Below are positions 7,423-15,724 of a stretch of 64,000 nt of DNA, piece after piece. Source of the DNA: Micromonospora radicis (lineage in GTDB: Bacteria; Actinomycetota; Actinomycetes; Mycobacteriales; Micromonosporaceae); the NCBI RefSeq assembly GCF_003583405.1, contig NZ_QXEC01000011.1:124001-188000 (forward strand), read 5' to 3'. A program made the position numbers and the translations under genes. The notes below the pieces were generated by a model. That model ran no database searches, was not told the origin of the DNA, and saw nothing but the letters and a program-made list of their open reading frames with translations. Position 1 is the stretch's first letter, and the number at the start of each line of letters is the position of its first letter.

Positions 7423-9194
7423 TTCGCCTCACCCCGCAGGCCGGCCCAGTAGGCACCGTCGACGGAGTCCGGGTCGGCGCGGCGACGACGCCGGTTGTCT
7501 CCGGCGGCCCGGCGGGCCCGCCGGGAAGCGAGGTCGACCAGGGTCGGGGTGTCGTCGTCGGCGGCGACGTCGTCCGGGGCGTACCGGGCCGGAGGACGCC
7601 AGTAGTCGGTCTCGGCCTCCGGCAGGTCGTCCTCGACGCTGTGCCGACCGCTACCGCTGCGCGGTGCGGCGGAGATGGGCGAACCGGAGATCGGCGAGCC
7701 GGAGATGGGCGAGCCGGAAATCGGTGAACTGGAGATGGGTGCGGTGGACTCCCAACGGCGCGGGCTGTCCCAGGGCTCCTCCGGTTCGTCGTCGGTGCGC
7801 AGCGGTGGAGACGAGTAGCGGCTGCTCTCGGCGTCCGACCGGGACCGCCGGGACCGGCCGTACTCCTCGTCGTCGCGGCGGCGCCGGCCCGCCGGCTCGG
7901 CCTGCGGCGCGTACTCCTCGTCGCGTTCCTCGTCGCGGCGGCGGGCTGCCCGGCGGCCCACCCGCTCGTCCTCGTCGCGACGGGCGGCCGGGCGACGGGT
8001 CGGTTCCTCGTCGCGGCGGGTCCGGCGCGGCGCCGGCTCCAGGTCGTCGTCGAACCGGGCCGAACGCCGGGGCGCGGGCTCCACGTCCTCGTCGACCCGG
8101 ACGGAACGCCGCCCGGTCGGCTCGTCGTCGCGGCGGCGGCGCGCCACCGGTTCGAGCAGCTCGGTCTCGCGGCGTACGACCCGCTCCAGCTCTTCCTCGT
8201 CGCGCCGCGACCCGCGCCGGACGACCGGCGCCAGTTCCTCGTCGCGGGCCGGGCGGGTCGGTTCCCGCAGCGTGCCGGGCTCGGGCACCACCGGCACGGT
8301 GAACCGCTCGGGGTTGTTGCGCCGGATGGTGGGGCTGGCCCAGGTGCCGGAGGTGCTCTCGGCCCAGCTGATGTCGCGACGGCTGCGCTCGTTCTCGCCG
8401 CCCCGCTTGGTCAGGTTGCCGAGCAGGGTCTTCGTCCGGGTCTCGTCGCTGCCCTTGCCGGTCATCGCCTCGTTGAGGGCGGCGGCCTGGTGCCGTTCGC
8501 GACTGCGCCGTTGCAGGGTGACCGAGAGCCGGACCATCAGGGCCACCACCACCAGCACCACGCAGAGCCAGTAGCTCAGGCTGACCCAGGTGGCCGGGGC
8601 GCGGCCGGCGCCGAGGCCGTGGAAGATGCCGAACGGCCAGGACAGGTACGCCATCGAGTGCAGCGCCCGCCAGACCCACTTCGGCCCGATGTCGGCGAAC
8701 CGGGCGCGGATGATCCCGGTCCAGAGGACACCGACCATGAGCAGCGCGGCGATGGTGCCGAGTCCGACGTAGAGGCCCCGCCCGCCGACGAACGGCACGG
8801 CGGCGTCGGTCACCCCGGCGCGACCACTGGCGATCTTGGTGATCACGTGGAAGACCAGGCCGGCCACACCGAGGATGCCGGTCGCCCGGTGGGCGGACTG
8901 CAACAGGACCCGGTGCCGGATGAGCAGCACCAGCCGGTCGGTGGAGAGTAGTCCCATCATCACCGTCAGGCTCAGCGCGACCAGGGCGATCACGCCGGCG
9001 AAGAACTCGGTGAAGAAGAACCCCATCGCGTAGGCCCGCTGGCCCGCGCCGGTGAGCATCACCAGCGCCCACACCGCGGCGAGTCCGGACGCGGTCAGCG
9101 CCAGGACCTGGCCGCGGGAGGCAACCCGCACTCCTCTACTGCTGCTGCTGGTACGGACGGCAGGCGGCTTCTCGTTCTGCGTAGCCCGGGCCAT
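7419..9194 (-). CDS. Ferric-reductase-like multi-His membrane protein with long charged tail
   Basis: A 591-residue protein. The first ~235 residues have about six membrane helices with histidines spaced as in haem-binding reductases (SAHRATG, LVFHVITK, RALHSMAY, GIFHGLG). The remaining ~350 residues are a cytoplasmic-looking, Arg/Glu/Asp-rich disordered tail, including a PISGS five-residue repeat (four or more copies, near 7672-7740). ATG 9194 is preceded by GAGGAG; a GTG at 9227 would add 11 residues. It probably moves electrons from the coupled NuoF-like protein across the membrane. The role of the tail, which is unlike ordinary ferric reductases, is unknown. Confidence 0.75.
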   Translation of the reverse strand: MARATQNEKPPAVRTSSSSRGVRVASRGQVLALTASGLAAVWALVMLTGAGQRAYAMGFFFTEFFAGVIALVALSLTVMMGLLSTDRLVLLIRHRVLLQSAHRATGILGVAGLVFHVITKIASGRAGVTDAAVPFVGGRGLYVGLGTIAALLMVGVLWTGIIRARFADIGPKWVWRALHSMAYLSWPFGIFHGLGAGRAPATWVSLSYWLCVVLVVVALMVRLSVTLQRRSRERHQAAALNEAMTGKGSDETRTKTLLGNLTKRGGENERSRRDISWAESTSGTWASPTIRRNNPERFTVPVVPEPGTLREPTRPARDEELAPVVRRGSRRDEEELERVVRRETELLEPVARRRRDDEPTGRRSVRVDEDVEPAPRRSARFDDDLEPAPRRTRRDEEPTRRPAARRDEDERVGRRAARRRDEERDEEYAPQAEPAGRRRRDDEEYGRSRRSRSDAESSRYSSPPLRTDDEPEEPWDSPRRWESTAPISSSPISGSPISGSPISGSPISAAPRSGSGRHSVEDDLPEAETDYWRPPARYAPDDVAADDDTPTLVDLASRRARRAAGDNRRRRRADPDSVDGAYWAGLRGEAK

Positions 9195-9379
9195 GTGCTC
9201 CTCGATCGTCTCGCGGCGGCGTACCACCGGCCGACCCTGTTCCCCACACCAGTACGGCCACGGGCGCCGTACGGATTAGCCCGGACAGAAAAATTCTGAC
9301 GAGTTGTCGAACCACGCCCCCGCGCGGCGCGTGTAGCCACCGATTCCGGACTCATCGGACAGTCACCCATGTCCATGCG

Positions 9380-9437
9380 TTGACAGCCCATGAAACCAGC
9401 TTGTAACCTTGCCGAAACTTTCACCCTCACTTGCAAG
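9380..9437 (+). promoter_or_regulatory. Amylase promoter with CTTGC-type operator repeats
   Basis: TTGACA (9380-9385) and TAACCT (9404-9409) are spaced 18 bases apart, a good sigma-70-type promoter. Within and after it lie CTTGTAA (9400), CTTGCCG (9408) and CTTGCAAG (9430-9437). The heptamer CTTGCAG is the established binding motif of the LacI-family maltose/amylase repressor MalR of Streptomyces. The same motif cluster precedes the second amylase in this window, so maltodextrin-responsive control is likely. Confidence 0.6.
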
Positions 9438-9488
9438 ATCCGGGCAGGCGTACCGCCACCCCCAGCCCTCCGCCCCCAGGAGACCCCG

Positions 9489-10955
9489 ATGCCCCGACGT
9501 CGACTCCGCACCACGATCGTCGCCCTCGGCGCGATCGTCGGCCTACTCGCCCCCGCCGCCGTACTGGCACCGACCGCCCTCGACACCCCGGCCGCCGTCG
9601 CCGCCCCGGCGGGCGGCAAGAAGGTCATCGCCAACCTGTTCGAATGGAACTGGCCCTCGGTGGCCGGCGAGTGCACCAGCACCCTCGGCCCGAAGGGCTA
9701 CGGCTACGTCCAGGTCTCGCCGCCACAGGAACACGTCCGCGGCAACCAGTGGTGGGTGGCGTACCAGCCGGTCAGCTACCGCATCGAGTCCCGCAAGGGC
9801 ACCCGCGAGCAGTTCCGCTCCATGGTCGCCACCTGCCAGGCGGCCGGTGTCAAGGTGATCGTCGACGCCGTCGTCAACCACATGTCCGGGCAGTCGAACG
9901 GCGGCACCGGCTGGGCCGGGTCGTCGTACCAGCACCACGTCTACCCCGGCATCTACCAGGCGCAGGACTTCAACTACTGCGGGCGCAACGGCAACAACGA
10001 CATCGTCAACTACAACGACCGGTACGAGGTGCAGAACTGCGAGCTGGTCAACCTCGCCGACCTGAAGACCGGGTCCGACTACGTCCGTTCCCGGCTGGCC
10101 GCGTACCTCAACGACCTGCTGTCGCTCGGTGTGGACGGCTTCCGGCTGGACGCCAGCAAGCACATGCCGGCGGCGGACATCGCGGCCATCCTCAGCCGGC
10201 TGAACCGGTCCGCGTACATCGTCCAGGAGGTCATCTACGGCGCGGGCGAGCCGATCCGGCCCGAGGAGTACACCGGCAACGGCGACGTGCACGAGTTCCG
10301 CTACGGCAAGGACCTGGCCCGGGTCTTCCGTTCGGAGCGGCTGGCCTACCTGCGTAACTTCGGCGAGGGCTGGGGCCACCTGCCCAGCGGCGTCTCGTCG
10401 GTCTTCGTCGACAACCACGACACCCAGCGCGACGAGCCCGGCGTGCTCACCTACCGCGACCGGGGCAGCTACGCCCTCGCCAACGCCTTCATGCTGGCCT
10501 GGCCGTACGGCTCCCCGACGGTGATGTCGAGCTACACCTACAGCAGCCGCGACGCCGGACCGCCCTCGGACGGCAACAACAAGACCCTCAACACCACCTG
10601 CTACTCCGGCTGGGAGTGCGAACACCGCTGGCCGGTCATCGCGAACATGGTCGGCTTCCGCAACGCCACCGAGGGCACCGGGGTCAGCAACTGGTACGAC
10701 AACGGCTACCAGCACATCGCCTTCAGTCGTACCGGCCGGGGCTTCATCACCATCAACGACGAGGACTTCGCCGTCAACGGCCGCTCGTACTACACCGGCT
10801 TACCGGCCGGGCGCTACTGCGACGTCATCCACGGCACCTTCTCGGGTGGCAGTTGCAGCGGCCCGGTCATCACCGTCGACGCCAACGGCTGGTTCGCCGC
10901 CAACGTCCCCGCCCACGACGCCATCGCCATCCACCTATCCGCCCGCCTCCCCTGA
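9489..10955 (+). CDS. Secreted alpha-amylase, GH13 (no starch-binding domain)
   Basis: A 488-residue secreted enzyme that cleaves alpha-1,4 bonds in starch. Residues 1-40 are a Sec signal peptide ending near AVAAPA. The GH13 barrel shows DAVVNH, GVDGFRLDASKH with the nucleophile Asp, IVQEVIYG with the acid/base Glu, and FVDNHDTQR with the third acidic residue. A short all-beta C-terminal domain ends the protein and there is no CBM. ATG 9489 is chosen over an upstream in-frame ATG because AGGAG lies 7 bases before it and the signal peptide starts here. It is a diverged paralogue of the amylase at 21112. Confidence 0.93.
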   Translation: MPRRRLRTTIVALGAIVGLLAPAAVLAPTALDTPAAVAAPAGGKKVIANLFEWNWPSVAGECTSTLGPKGYGYVQVSPPQEHVRGNQWWVAYQPVSYRIESRKGTREQFRSMVATCQAAGVKVIVDAVVNHMSGQSNGGTGWAGSSYQHHVYPGIYQAQDFNYCGRNGNNDIVNYNDRYEVQNCELVNLADLKTGSDYVRSRLAAYLNDLLSLGVDGFRLDASKHMPAADIAAILSRLNRSAYIVQEVIYGAGEPIRPEEYTGNGDVHEFRYGKDLARVFRSERLAYLRNFGEGWGHLPSGVSSVFVDNHDTQRDEPGVLTYRDRGSYALANAFMLAWPYGSPTVMSSYTYSSRDAGPPSDGNNKTLNTTCYSGWECEHRWPVIANMVGFRNATEGTGVSNWYDNGYQHIAFSRTGRGFITINDEDFAVNGRSYYTGLPAGRYCDVIHGTFSGGSCSGPVITVDANGWFAANVPAHDAIAIHLSARLP

Positions 10956-10967
10956 CAGTCCCCCACC

Positions 10968-11045
10968 CCGATCCGCCCCACCCCACCCCACTCCGCTCCG
11001 GTTCGGGTCCGCTCCGGTCCGAGGGTGGGGTGGGCGGTGAGGTGA
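10968..11045 (+). terminator. C/G-rich hairpin after amylase gene
   Basis: A run of CCCCACC units (from about 10977) is complementary to GGGTGGGGTGGGCGG near 11025-11040 and encloses a partly repeated CCGCTCCGGT segment. The 131-base gap holds no gene. The stem is plausible as a terminator but its register is loose. Confidence 0.35.
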
Positions 11046-11086
11046 GGTTTCAGATGGTTCGAGCGGTTTGAAGATAGAGTGAATGG

Positions 11087-12010
11087 ATGGGGGTCTTGTG
11101 GGGTTTGGTCAGGCGCGGGCGGCGTGGGGTGGCCGTCGGTGTGGGCGTGGCCGTACTGATGGGCGGGGCCGCGTACACCGGGTGGGCGCTGACTCCGGCA
11201 GCCGGGCCCGCAACGGTCACCGCACCCGTCGGCGGGACGGGAGCGCCGAGCGCGGGCGCGCCGAGCGTGCCGGCGTCGCCGTCGGCCGAGAGCGTCGCAC
11301 CGGCCGCGCCGGCACCGGACGGGCTACCGGAGATCGACTACGGCCCGGCACCGATCGGCTTCCCCGACGATCCGGACACCTTGGACACCGCGCCACTGAC
11401 CGAGGGCGTACGCCCGCAGCGCCGGCTCGCCGTCTACGACGCGCCCGGCGGTCGGCCGCTGGCCTTCCTCATGCCGACCATCAGCGGGGTGGAGCTGACC
11501 GTCCCGGTCGCACGCCGCGAGGCCGGCTGGACGGCCGTACTGCTGCCCTCGGCCAACCGCAAGCTGGCCTGGCTGCCACCCGGCGGATTCCGCAAGATCG
11601 CGCTGCGCGACCAGATCGTGGTGGAGCGGGTGCCGTACCGGCTCACCTGGTACCGCGACGGCGCCGCGAAGCACAGCTGGCAGGTCAGCCTGGGCCAGCG
11701 CGGCCAGGAGACCCCGCTCGGCCGCACCTTCGTGTTGGGTCGCACGCCGCCGCCCGAGTCGGTGTACGGCGGCGTCGACATCTACGCCCTCGGCTCGGTA
11801 CCCGACGACCCGGATTCGGTACCGGCCAGCCTGCGCGGCGCGCACATCGGCATCCACAGCTGGCACCATGACGGCGAACTGGGCCAGCAGACCACCAACG
11901 GCTGCATCCGGTTGACCCGCTCCGGCCAGCGCCTGCTGCTGGCGGAGGTGCCGCCGGGTAGCCCGGTGGTGGTCGTCGACGCGCTGCCCACTCCACCCCC
12001 CACCGCCTGA
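11087..12010 (+). CDS. L,D-transpeptidase (YkuD family), membrane-anchored
   Basis: A 307-residue cell-wall cross-linking enzyme. One hydrophobic segment at about residues 14-36 anchors or exports it, followed by an Ala/Pro/Ser linker to about residue 75. The C-terminal YkuD domain has IGIHSW and the catalytic TTNGCIRL signature (Cys273), where the Cys attacks the peptidoglycan stem peptide to form 3-3 cross-links. The region before it (about 105-190) may be a wall-binding domain. No operon partner is evident: the next intact gene is on the other strand. Confidence 0.9.
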   Translation: MGVLWGLVRRGRRGVAVGVGVAVLMGGAAYTGWALTPAAGPATVTAPVGGTGAPSAGAPSVPASPSAESVAPAAPAPDGLPEIDYGPAPIGFPDDPDTLDTAPLTEGVRPQRRLAVYDAPGGRPLAFLMPTISGVELTVPVARREAGWTAVLLPSANRKLAWLPPGGFRKIALRDQIVVERVPYRLTWYRDGAAKHSWQVSLGQRGQETPLGRTFVLGRTPPPESVYGGVDIYALGSVPDDPDSVPASLRGAHIGIHSWHHDGELGQQTTNGCIRLTRSGQRLLLAEVPPGSPVVVVDALPTPPPTA

Positions 12011-12011
12011 G

Positions 12012-12119
12012 CCCTACCGGCACCCCACAGTGCTGCACTACGACGGCGACTACGACATGATCACCGCGATTACTGGCCAACCCACCACCTGGGTGGTTCC
12101 GGCCGGCGTGGCTGACTGA
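12012..12119 (+). pseudogene. Remnant of a VapC-like PIN-domain toxin (C-terminal tail only)
   Basis: The frame ending TGA at 12119 reads PTVLHYDGDYDMITAITGQ and then PTTWVVPAGVAD. That is the characteristic C-terminal end of PIN-domain ribonucleases of VapBC toxin-antitoxin modules (VLHYD-x-D-x-D-x-I-x-x-TGQP-x-WV). Only about 35 codons remain, directly after the stop of the transpeptidase gene, with no PIN N-terminus and no antitoxin. It is a deletion scar. Confidence 0.6.
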
Positions 12120-12135
12120 CCGCCCGACCCCTCGG

Positions 12136-15100
12136 CTACTCCAGCAGGCTGCGGATATCATCGACGGTGAGCTGCGCGGAGGCGAACTCGCCGCCGTCGA
12201 GGACGCTGTCGAAGAGTTCGGCCTTGCGCGCCTTCAGCGCCATCACCTTCTCCTCAATGGTGTCCTTGGCGACCAGCCGATACACCATCACGTTGCGTGA
12301 CTGTCCGATGCGGTGCACCCGATCCACCGCCTGGTTCTCGGCGGCCGGGTTCCACCACGGGTCGAGCAGCAGGCAGTAGTCGGCCTCGGTGAGGTTGAGG
12401 CCGAACCCGCCGGCCTTGAGGCTGATCAGGAAGACCGGATTGGTGCCGGTCTTGAACTCGTCGATCACCGCCGCCCGGTCCCGGGTGCTGCCGTCCAGAT
12501 AGCTGCACGCGATGCCATCCTGTTCGAGCCGCTGCCGGGCCCGGTCGAGGAAACGGGTGAACTGGCTGAACACCAGGGTGCGGTGCCCCTCGGCGACCAG
12601 GTCTGCGACCCGCTCGGTGAGGACGTCGAGCTTCGTCGCCGGCGCGCGCTGCGTCGGGTCGACGAGCCCGACATCGAGGCTGGCCTGCCGCAGCAGGGTC
12701 AGCGACCGGAAGATCTCGAACCGGTTCTTCTCCAGGTCGCCGAGCAGGCCGAGGACCTTCTGTCGTTCCCGTTGCAGGTATGCCTGATAGACGCGGCGGT
12801 GCTTGCGGTCCAATTCGATCTCCAGCACCTGTTCCTGCTTGGGTGGCAGGTCGGCGGCCACGTCCCCCTTGCGCCGACGCAGCATCAGTGGCCTGATCCG
12901 GCGGCGGAGTTGGGCGAGCCGGTCCGCGTCGCGCTCCTTCTCGATCGGATGGCGGTAGTACTCGGTGAACCGGTCGGCGCGCGGCAACAGCCCGGGGGCG
13001 GCGATCGAACACAGCGCCCACAGCTCGCCGAGGTTGTTCTCCATCGGCGTGCCAGTGATCGCCAGTTTGAACGGCGCCGGCAGCAGTTTCGCGCAGCGGT
13101 GCGCCTGGGACTGGGAGTTCTTGACGAACTGCGCCTCGTCGAGGATCAGGCCCGCCCAGTCGAGCGTCCGGTAGTCGTCGTACTCCAGCCGGAACAGGGT
13201 GTACGAGGTGACGACGACCTGCGCACCGTCCACCGCCTCGGCGAGTTCCACGCCGCGTCGCGCCACGGTCTGCGTGATCGCCCGGACGGTGAGATCCGGC
13301 GTGAACCGGGCCGCCTCGCGGGCCCAGTTGTCGACCACGCTGGCCGGGCAGACCACCAGGAACGGCCGCTCCCGCCGGGCGTGACAGATCAGCGCCAACG
13401 CCTGGAGGGTCTTGCCGAGCCCCATGTCGTCAGCGAGAACCCCGCCGAGCCCGTGGTCATGCAGAGTGGCGAGCCACCGGAACCCCTCCTGCTGGTACGG
13501 CCGCAGCTCGGCTCGTACCTCCGTTGGAACCGGATGTGGGACGGCCAGGTCTGCTTCGCTCAGCGCCCGCACCGACTGTTGCCAGGCCGCGGCCTGGCCG
13601 GTGACCTCACCGAGCTCGGCCAGCTCGTCCCAGAGCCCGGCCTGGAACCGCCCGACCCGTACCGTCCCGGGCGGGGCGTCGGACAGGGCCCGCGACTCGA
13701 CGATCAGGTCCCGCAACTGGCGGAACTCCACCCGGTCCAGGGCGAAGTACGTCCCGCTGGGCAGGATGAGGTACTGGTGGTCCTGGGCGAGCGCGGCGAA
13801 CAGTTCGGCGAAACCCACCGGTTCACCGCCGACGCTGACCCGTACCGACAGGTCGAACCAGTCGTGGTCGCCGGCATCGCCGCCGTCGGCGAAGGTGATC
13901 GACGGCGCGTCGAAGGTCTCGTGGTAGTCGGGCAGTGTCCCCTCGGGCGCCGCGATCACCTCGACGTGGTCCAGGTCGGCGAGCTGGGGCACGACGTCGT
14001 TCAGGAGACGAATCAGGGCGTCACCGGCGATGACGGTCGAGGCAGTGAGCTGTGGCCCGGCAGGGGACGGTTCGACGAGCTCGGGCACCGGCTTGCCAAC
14101 CATCTCGACGACCTGACCGAACACCCGCTCGCGGTGGGCGTCGGCCGTGCCGGGCACACCGGCCCGCAGTGGCTCCGGATAACGCCGGGCACCCACCATG
14201 CGGTGCCATTCCCAGGTGACGCGGAGACGATGGCCGGGCTCCGGCGTCAGGGTCATCACCAGCCGGTCCGGCCCGACCGCCGGAAGACGGACCGTCGGAC
14301 CAGCGGCGATCACCTCCACCTGACGGAGCAGATCCGGATAGAAGCGATCGAAGAACTGCGCTTCCTCGGCGGCCGGAATCCGGATCGGGGGTCCGGAGAG
14401 CGCCCGGAGCGTGCGCGGTGACATCGCCGTGGCCAGCGGCGCCAGCCGCAGCGTCGGCTTTCCGGGGCGGCGCTGTCCCGGGTCCGGCTCGCCCCGCCAG
14501 GCGATGCCGTGCGCCGGGTTACCGAGCAGGACCAGCTCGGTGGCGTGGATCGGCGCGTTGTCGGCCGACAACGCGGCGCCGAGCACGAGTTCACCCTCGG
14601 CCCGGTCGACCCGCACCGACAGTCGCGCCGGTCGGCGGTCGACCACCACCGGCCCCGCCTGCTTACCGACCTGTACGAGGGGCACACCGGCGTCGTCGGC
14701 TTCGGCCAGCAGGTCCCAGATCCGTCGGGTCTCGAACTCGTCGAGGAAGACGGTCTGCCGGTGACCGCCGTAGTAGTAGCCGTACGGGTCGCGGCCGGAA
14801 GCGGCCAGCCGCACGATCTCACCGAGCAGCCGGCGATGCCGCTCGGCCTGCCTGGACCTGCCGGTGTGGGCGTAACTCAACGACGACCAGCTGATCCCGG
14901 CCCGGACCCAGCCGGTACGACCGGGCAGAACCGGGCGGAGTCCGACCCGGAAGCCGCCGGTGTCCGGTGCGAGCGACACGATCTCGAACTGCAGCCCGAT
15001 GCCGGCCTGCTCGGGTTCGCTGACGACCTCAGGTGGTGCGATGTCGCGGACCAACGTGGCGACGGCCGACTCCCAGCTCCCCTTCTTCTGCGCCGGGCGG

Positions 15101-15405
15101 CTCCGCGGCGGCCCGGCTGTGGGTAGCGTGGCGAGAGTCAACGCCGCGAGATGGGCACAATCGTCCTGCCCGCACGCGCATTCGCCCTGGAACGCGGTGA
15201 TGCGGTCATCGACAGTCGCCACGTGGGCTGTCACCGGACCGGAGCGTGCGCCGGTGAGCTGACCGGACGCCCGGCCGATCGTCGGATCCCACCGCACGTC
15301 CACCAGGTCGCCGCGATCGAGGTGCTGCCGAGCCCGGACGAAGGTCCGGGAACCGACCAGGTCGTACAGCGCCGCCTCGGCCACGGTCAGTTCGAGTTTC
15401 GCCAC
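12136..15405 (-). CDS. SNF2-family helicase with SWIM zinc finger
   Basis: A 1089-residue ATP-dependent DNA translocase. Near the N-terminus CACGQDDCAHLAAL is a SWIM zinc-binding motif. A long middle region has no clear motif. The SNF2 core begins around residue 620: DDMGLGKTLQALAL (Walker A), LILDEAQFVKN (DEAQ Walker B), AITGTPMENNLGELW, and the C-terminal helicase half with FSQFTRFLD, LKAGGFGLNLTEADYC and DRVHRIGQ. GTG 15405 has GAGAGGA six bases upstream, so I prefer it to a start 42 bases earlier. Such proteins occur widely in actinobacteria and some act in phage-defence loci. The flanks here are gene debris on both sides. Confidence 0.9.
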   Translation of the reverse strand: MAKLELTVAEAALYDLVGSRTFVRARQHLDRGDLVDVRWDPTIGRASGQLTGARSGPVTAHVATVDDRITAFQGECACGQDDCAHLAALTLATLPTAGPPRSRPAQKKGSWESAVATLVRDIAPPEVVSEPEQAGIGLQFEIVSLAPDTGGFRVGLRPVLPGRTGWVRAGISWSSLSYAHTGRSRQAERHRRLLGEIVRLAASGRDPYGYYYGGHRQTVFLDEFETRRIWDLLAEADDAGVPLVQVGKQAGPVVVDRRPARLSVRVDRAEGELVLGAALSADNAPIHATELVLLGNPAHGIAWRGEPDPGQRRPGKPTLRLAPLATAMSPRTLRALSGPPIRIPAAEEAQFFDRFYPDLLRQVEVIAAGPTVRLPAVGPDRLVMTLTPEPGHRLRVTWEWHRMVGARRYPEPLRAGVPGTADAHRERVFGQVVEMVGKPVPELVEPSPAGPQLTASTVIAGDALIRLLNDVVPQLADLDHVEVIAAPEGTLPDYHETFDAPSITFADGGDAGDHDWFDLSVRVSVGGEPVGFAELFAALAQDHQYLILPSGTYFALDRVEFRQLRDLIVESRALSDAPPGTVRVGRFQAGLWDELAELGEVTGQAAAWQQSVRALSEADLAVPHPVPTEVRAELRPYQQEGFRWLATLHDHGLGGVLADDMGLGKTLQALALICHARRERPFLVVCPASVVDNWAREAARFTPDLTVRAITQTVARRGVELAEAVDGAQVVVTSYTLFRLEYDDYRTLDWAGLILDEAQFVKNSQSQAHRCAKLLPAPFKLAITGTPMENNLGELWALCSIAAPGLLPRADRFTEYYRHPIEKERDADRLAQLRRRIRPLMLRRRKGDVAADLPPKQEQVLEIELDRKHRRVYQAYLQRERQKVLGLLGDLEKNRFEIFRSLTLLRQASLDVGLVDPTQRAPATKLDVLTERVADLVAEGHRTLVFSQFTRFLDRARQRLEQDGIACSYLDGSTRDRAAVIDEFKTGTNPVFLISLKAGGFGLNLTEADYCLLLDPWWNPAAENQAVDRVHRIGQSRNVMVYRLVAKDTIEEKVMALKARKAELFDSVLDGGEFASAQLTVDDIRSLLE

Positions 15406-15473
15406 GTCCGTTCCTCTCGACGGGCCGACGCCGACTGCGCCGCCCACAGTAAACCGCCGCGTCCGGTCTGTCC

Positions 15474-15697
15474 TCAGTCAGAGCGCCGGCCACCGCCGGC
15501 CGGGGACGTGTCGATCCAGTCCTCGGCCAGATAGAGCGTCTGGCGGGACAGGAAGTCAGCGGCAGCTTGAAGTCCAGCACGTCGATGCCGCTGGGCGTGA
15601 GGAGGACCCTACCCGTCGGCGGCCCGGCCGATGCAGAGCCGTGCCGAACCACCCCGTCAACACGCTCAGCACTTGAACAAGCACTTTCAGTTCTCAT
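15474..15697 (-). pseudogene. Frameshifted gene fragment, family unknown
   Basis: On the minus strand one frame reads GRVLLTPSGIDVLDFKLP with nearly all codons ending in G/C. Around 15560-15564 the coding signal jumps by one base into DFLSRQTLYLAEDWIDTSP and stops at 15474. Neither half continues sensibly in its own frame, so this is best read as a short gene broken by a frameshift, or the tail of a larger one. A sequencing error cannot be excluded. I do not recognise the protein. Confidence 0.4.
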
Positions 15698-15724
15698 AGA
15701 CGACAGATCGATCTCCAGGTCCAG

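Noticed and set aside
9283..9300. CAGAA-AAA-TTCTG palindrome as an SOS or other operator
   Set aside because: It is short, matches no consensus that I can support, and lies far from the nearest start codon.
12313..14421. Long open frame of 702 codons opposite the SNF2 helicase
   Set aside because: It lies antisense to a gene with clear helicase motifs, has no recognisable domain and has the Arg/Gly/Val-rich composition of high-GC shadow frames. The same applies to long frames at 402-1823, 2119-3681, 28168-30591, 51739-53745 and 61166-63778.
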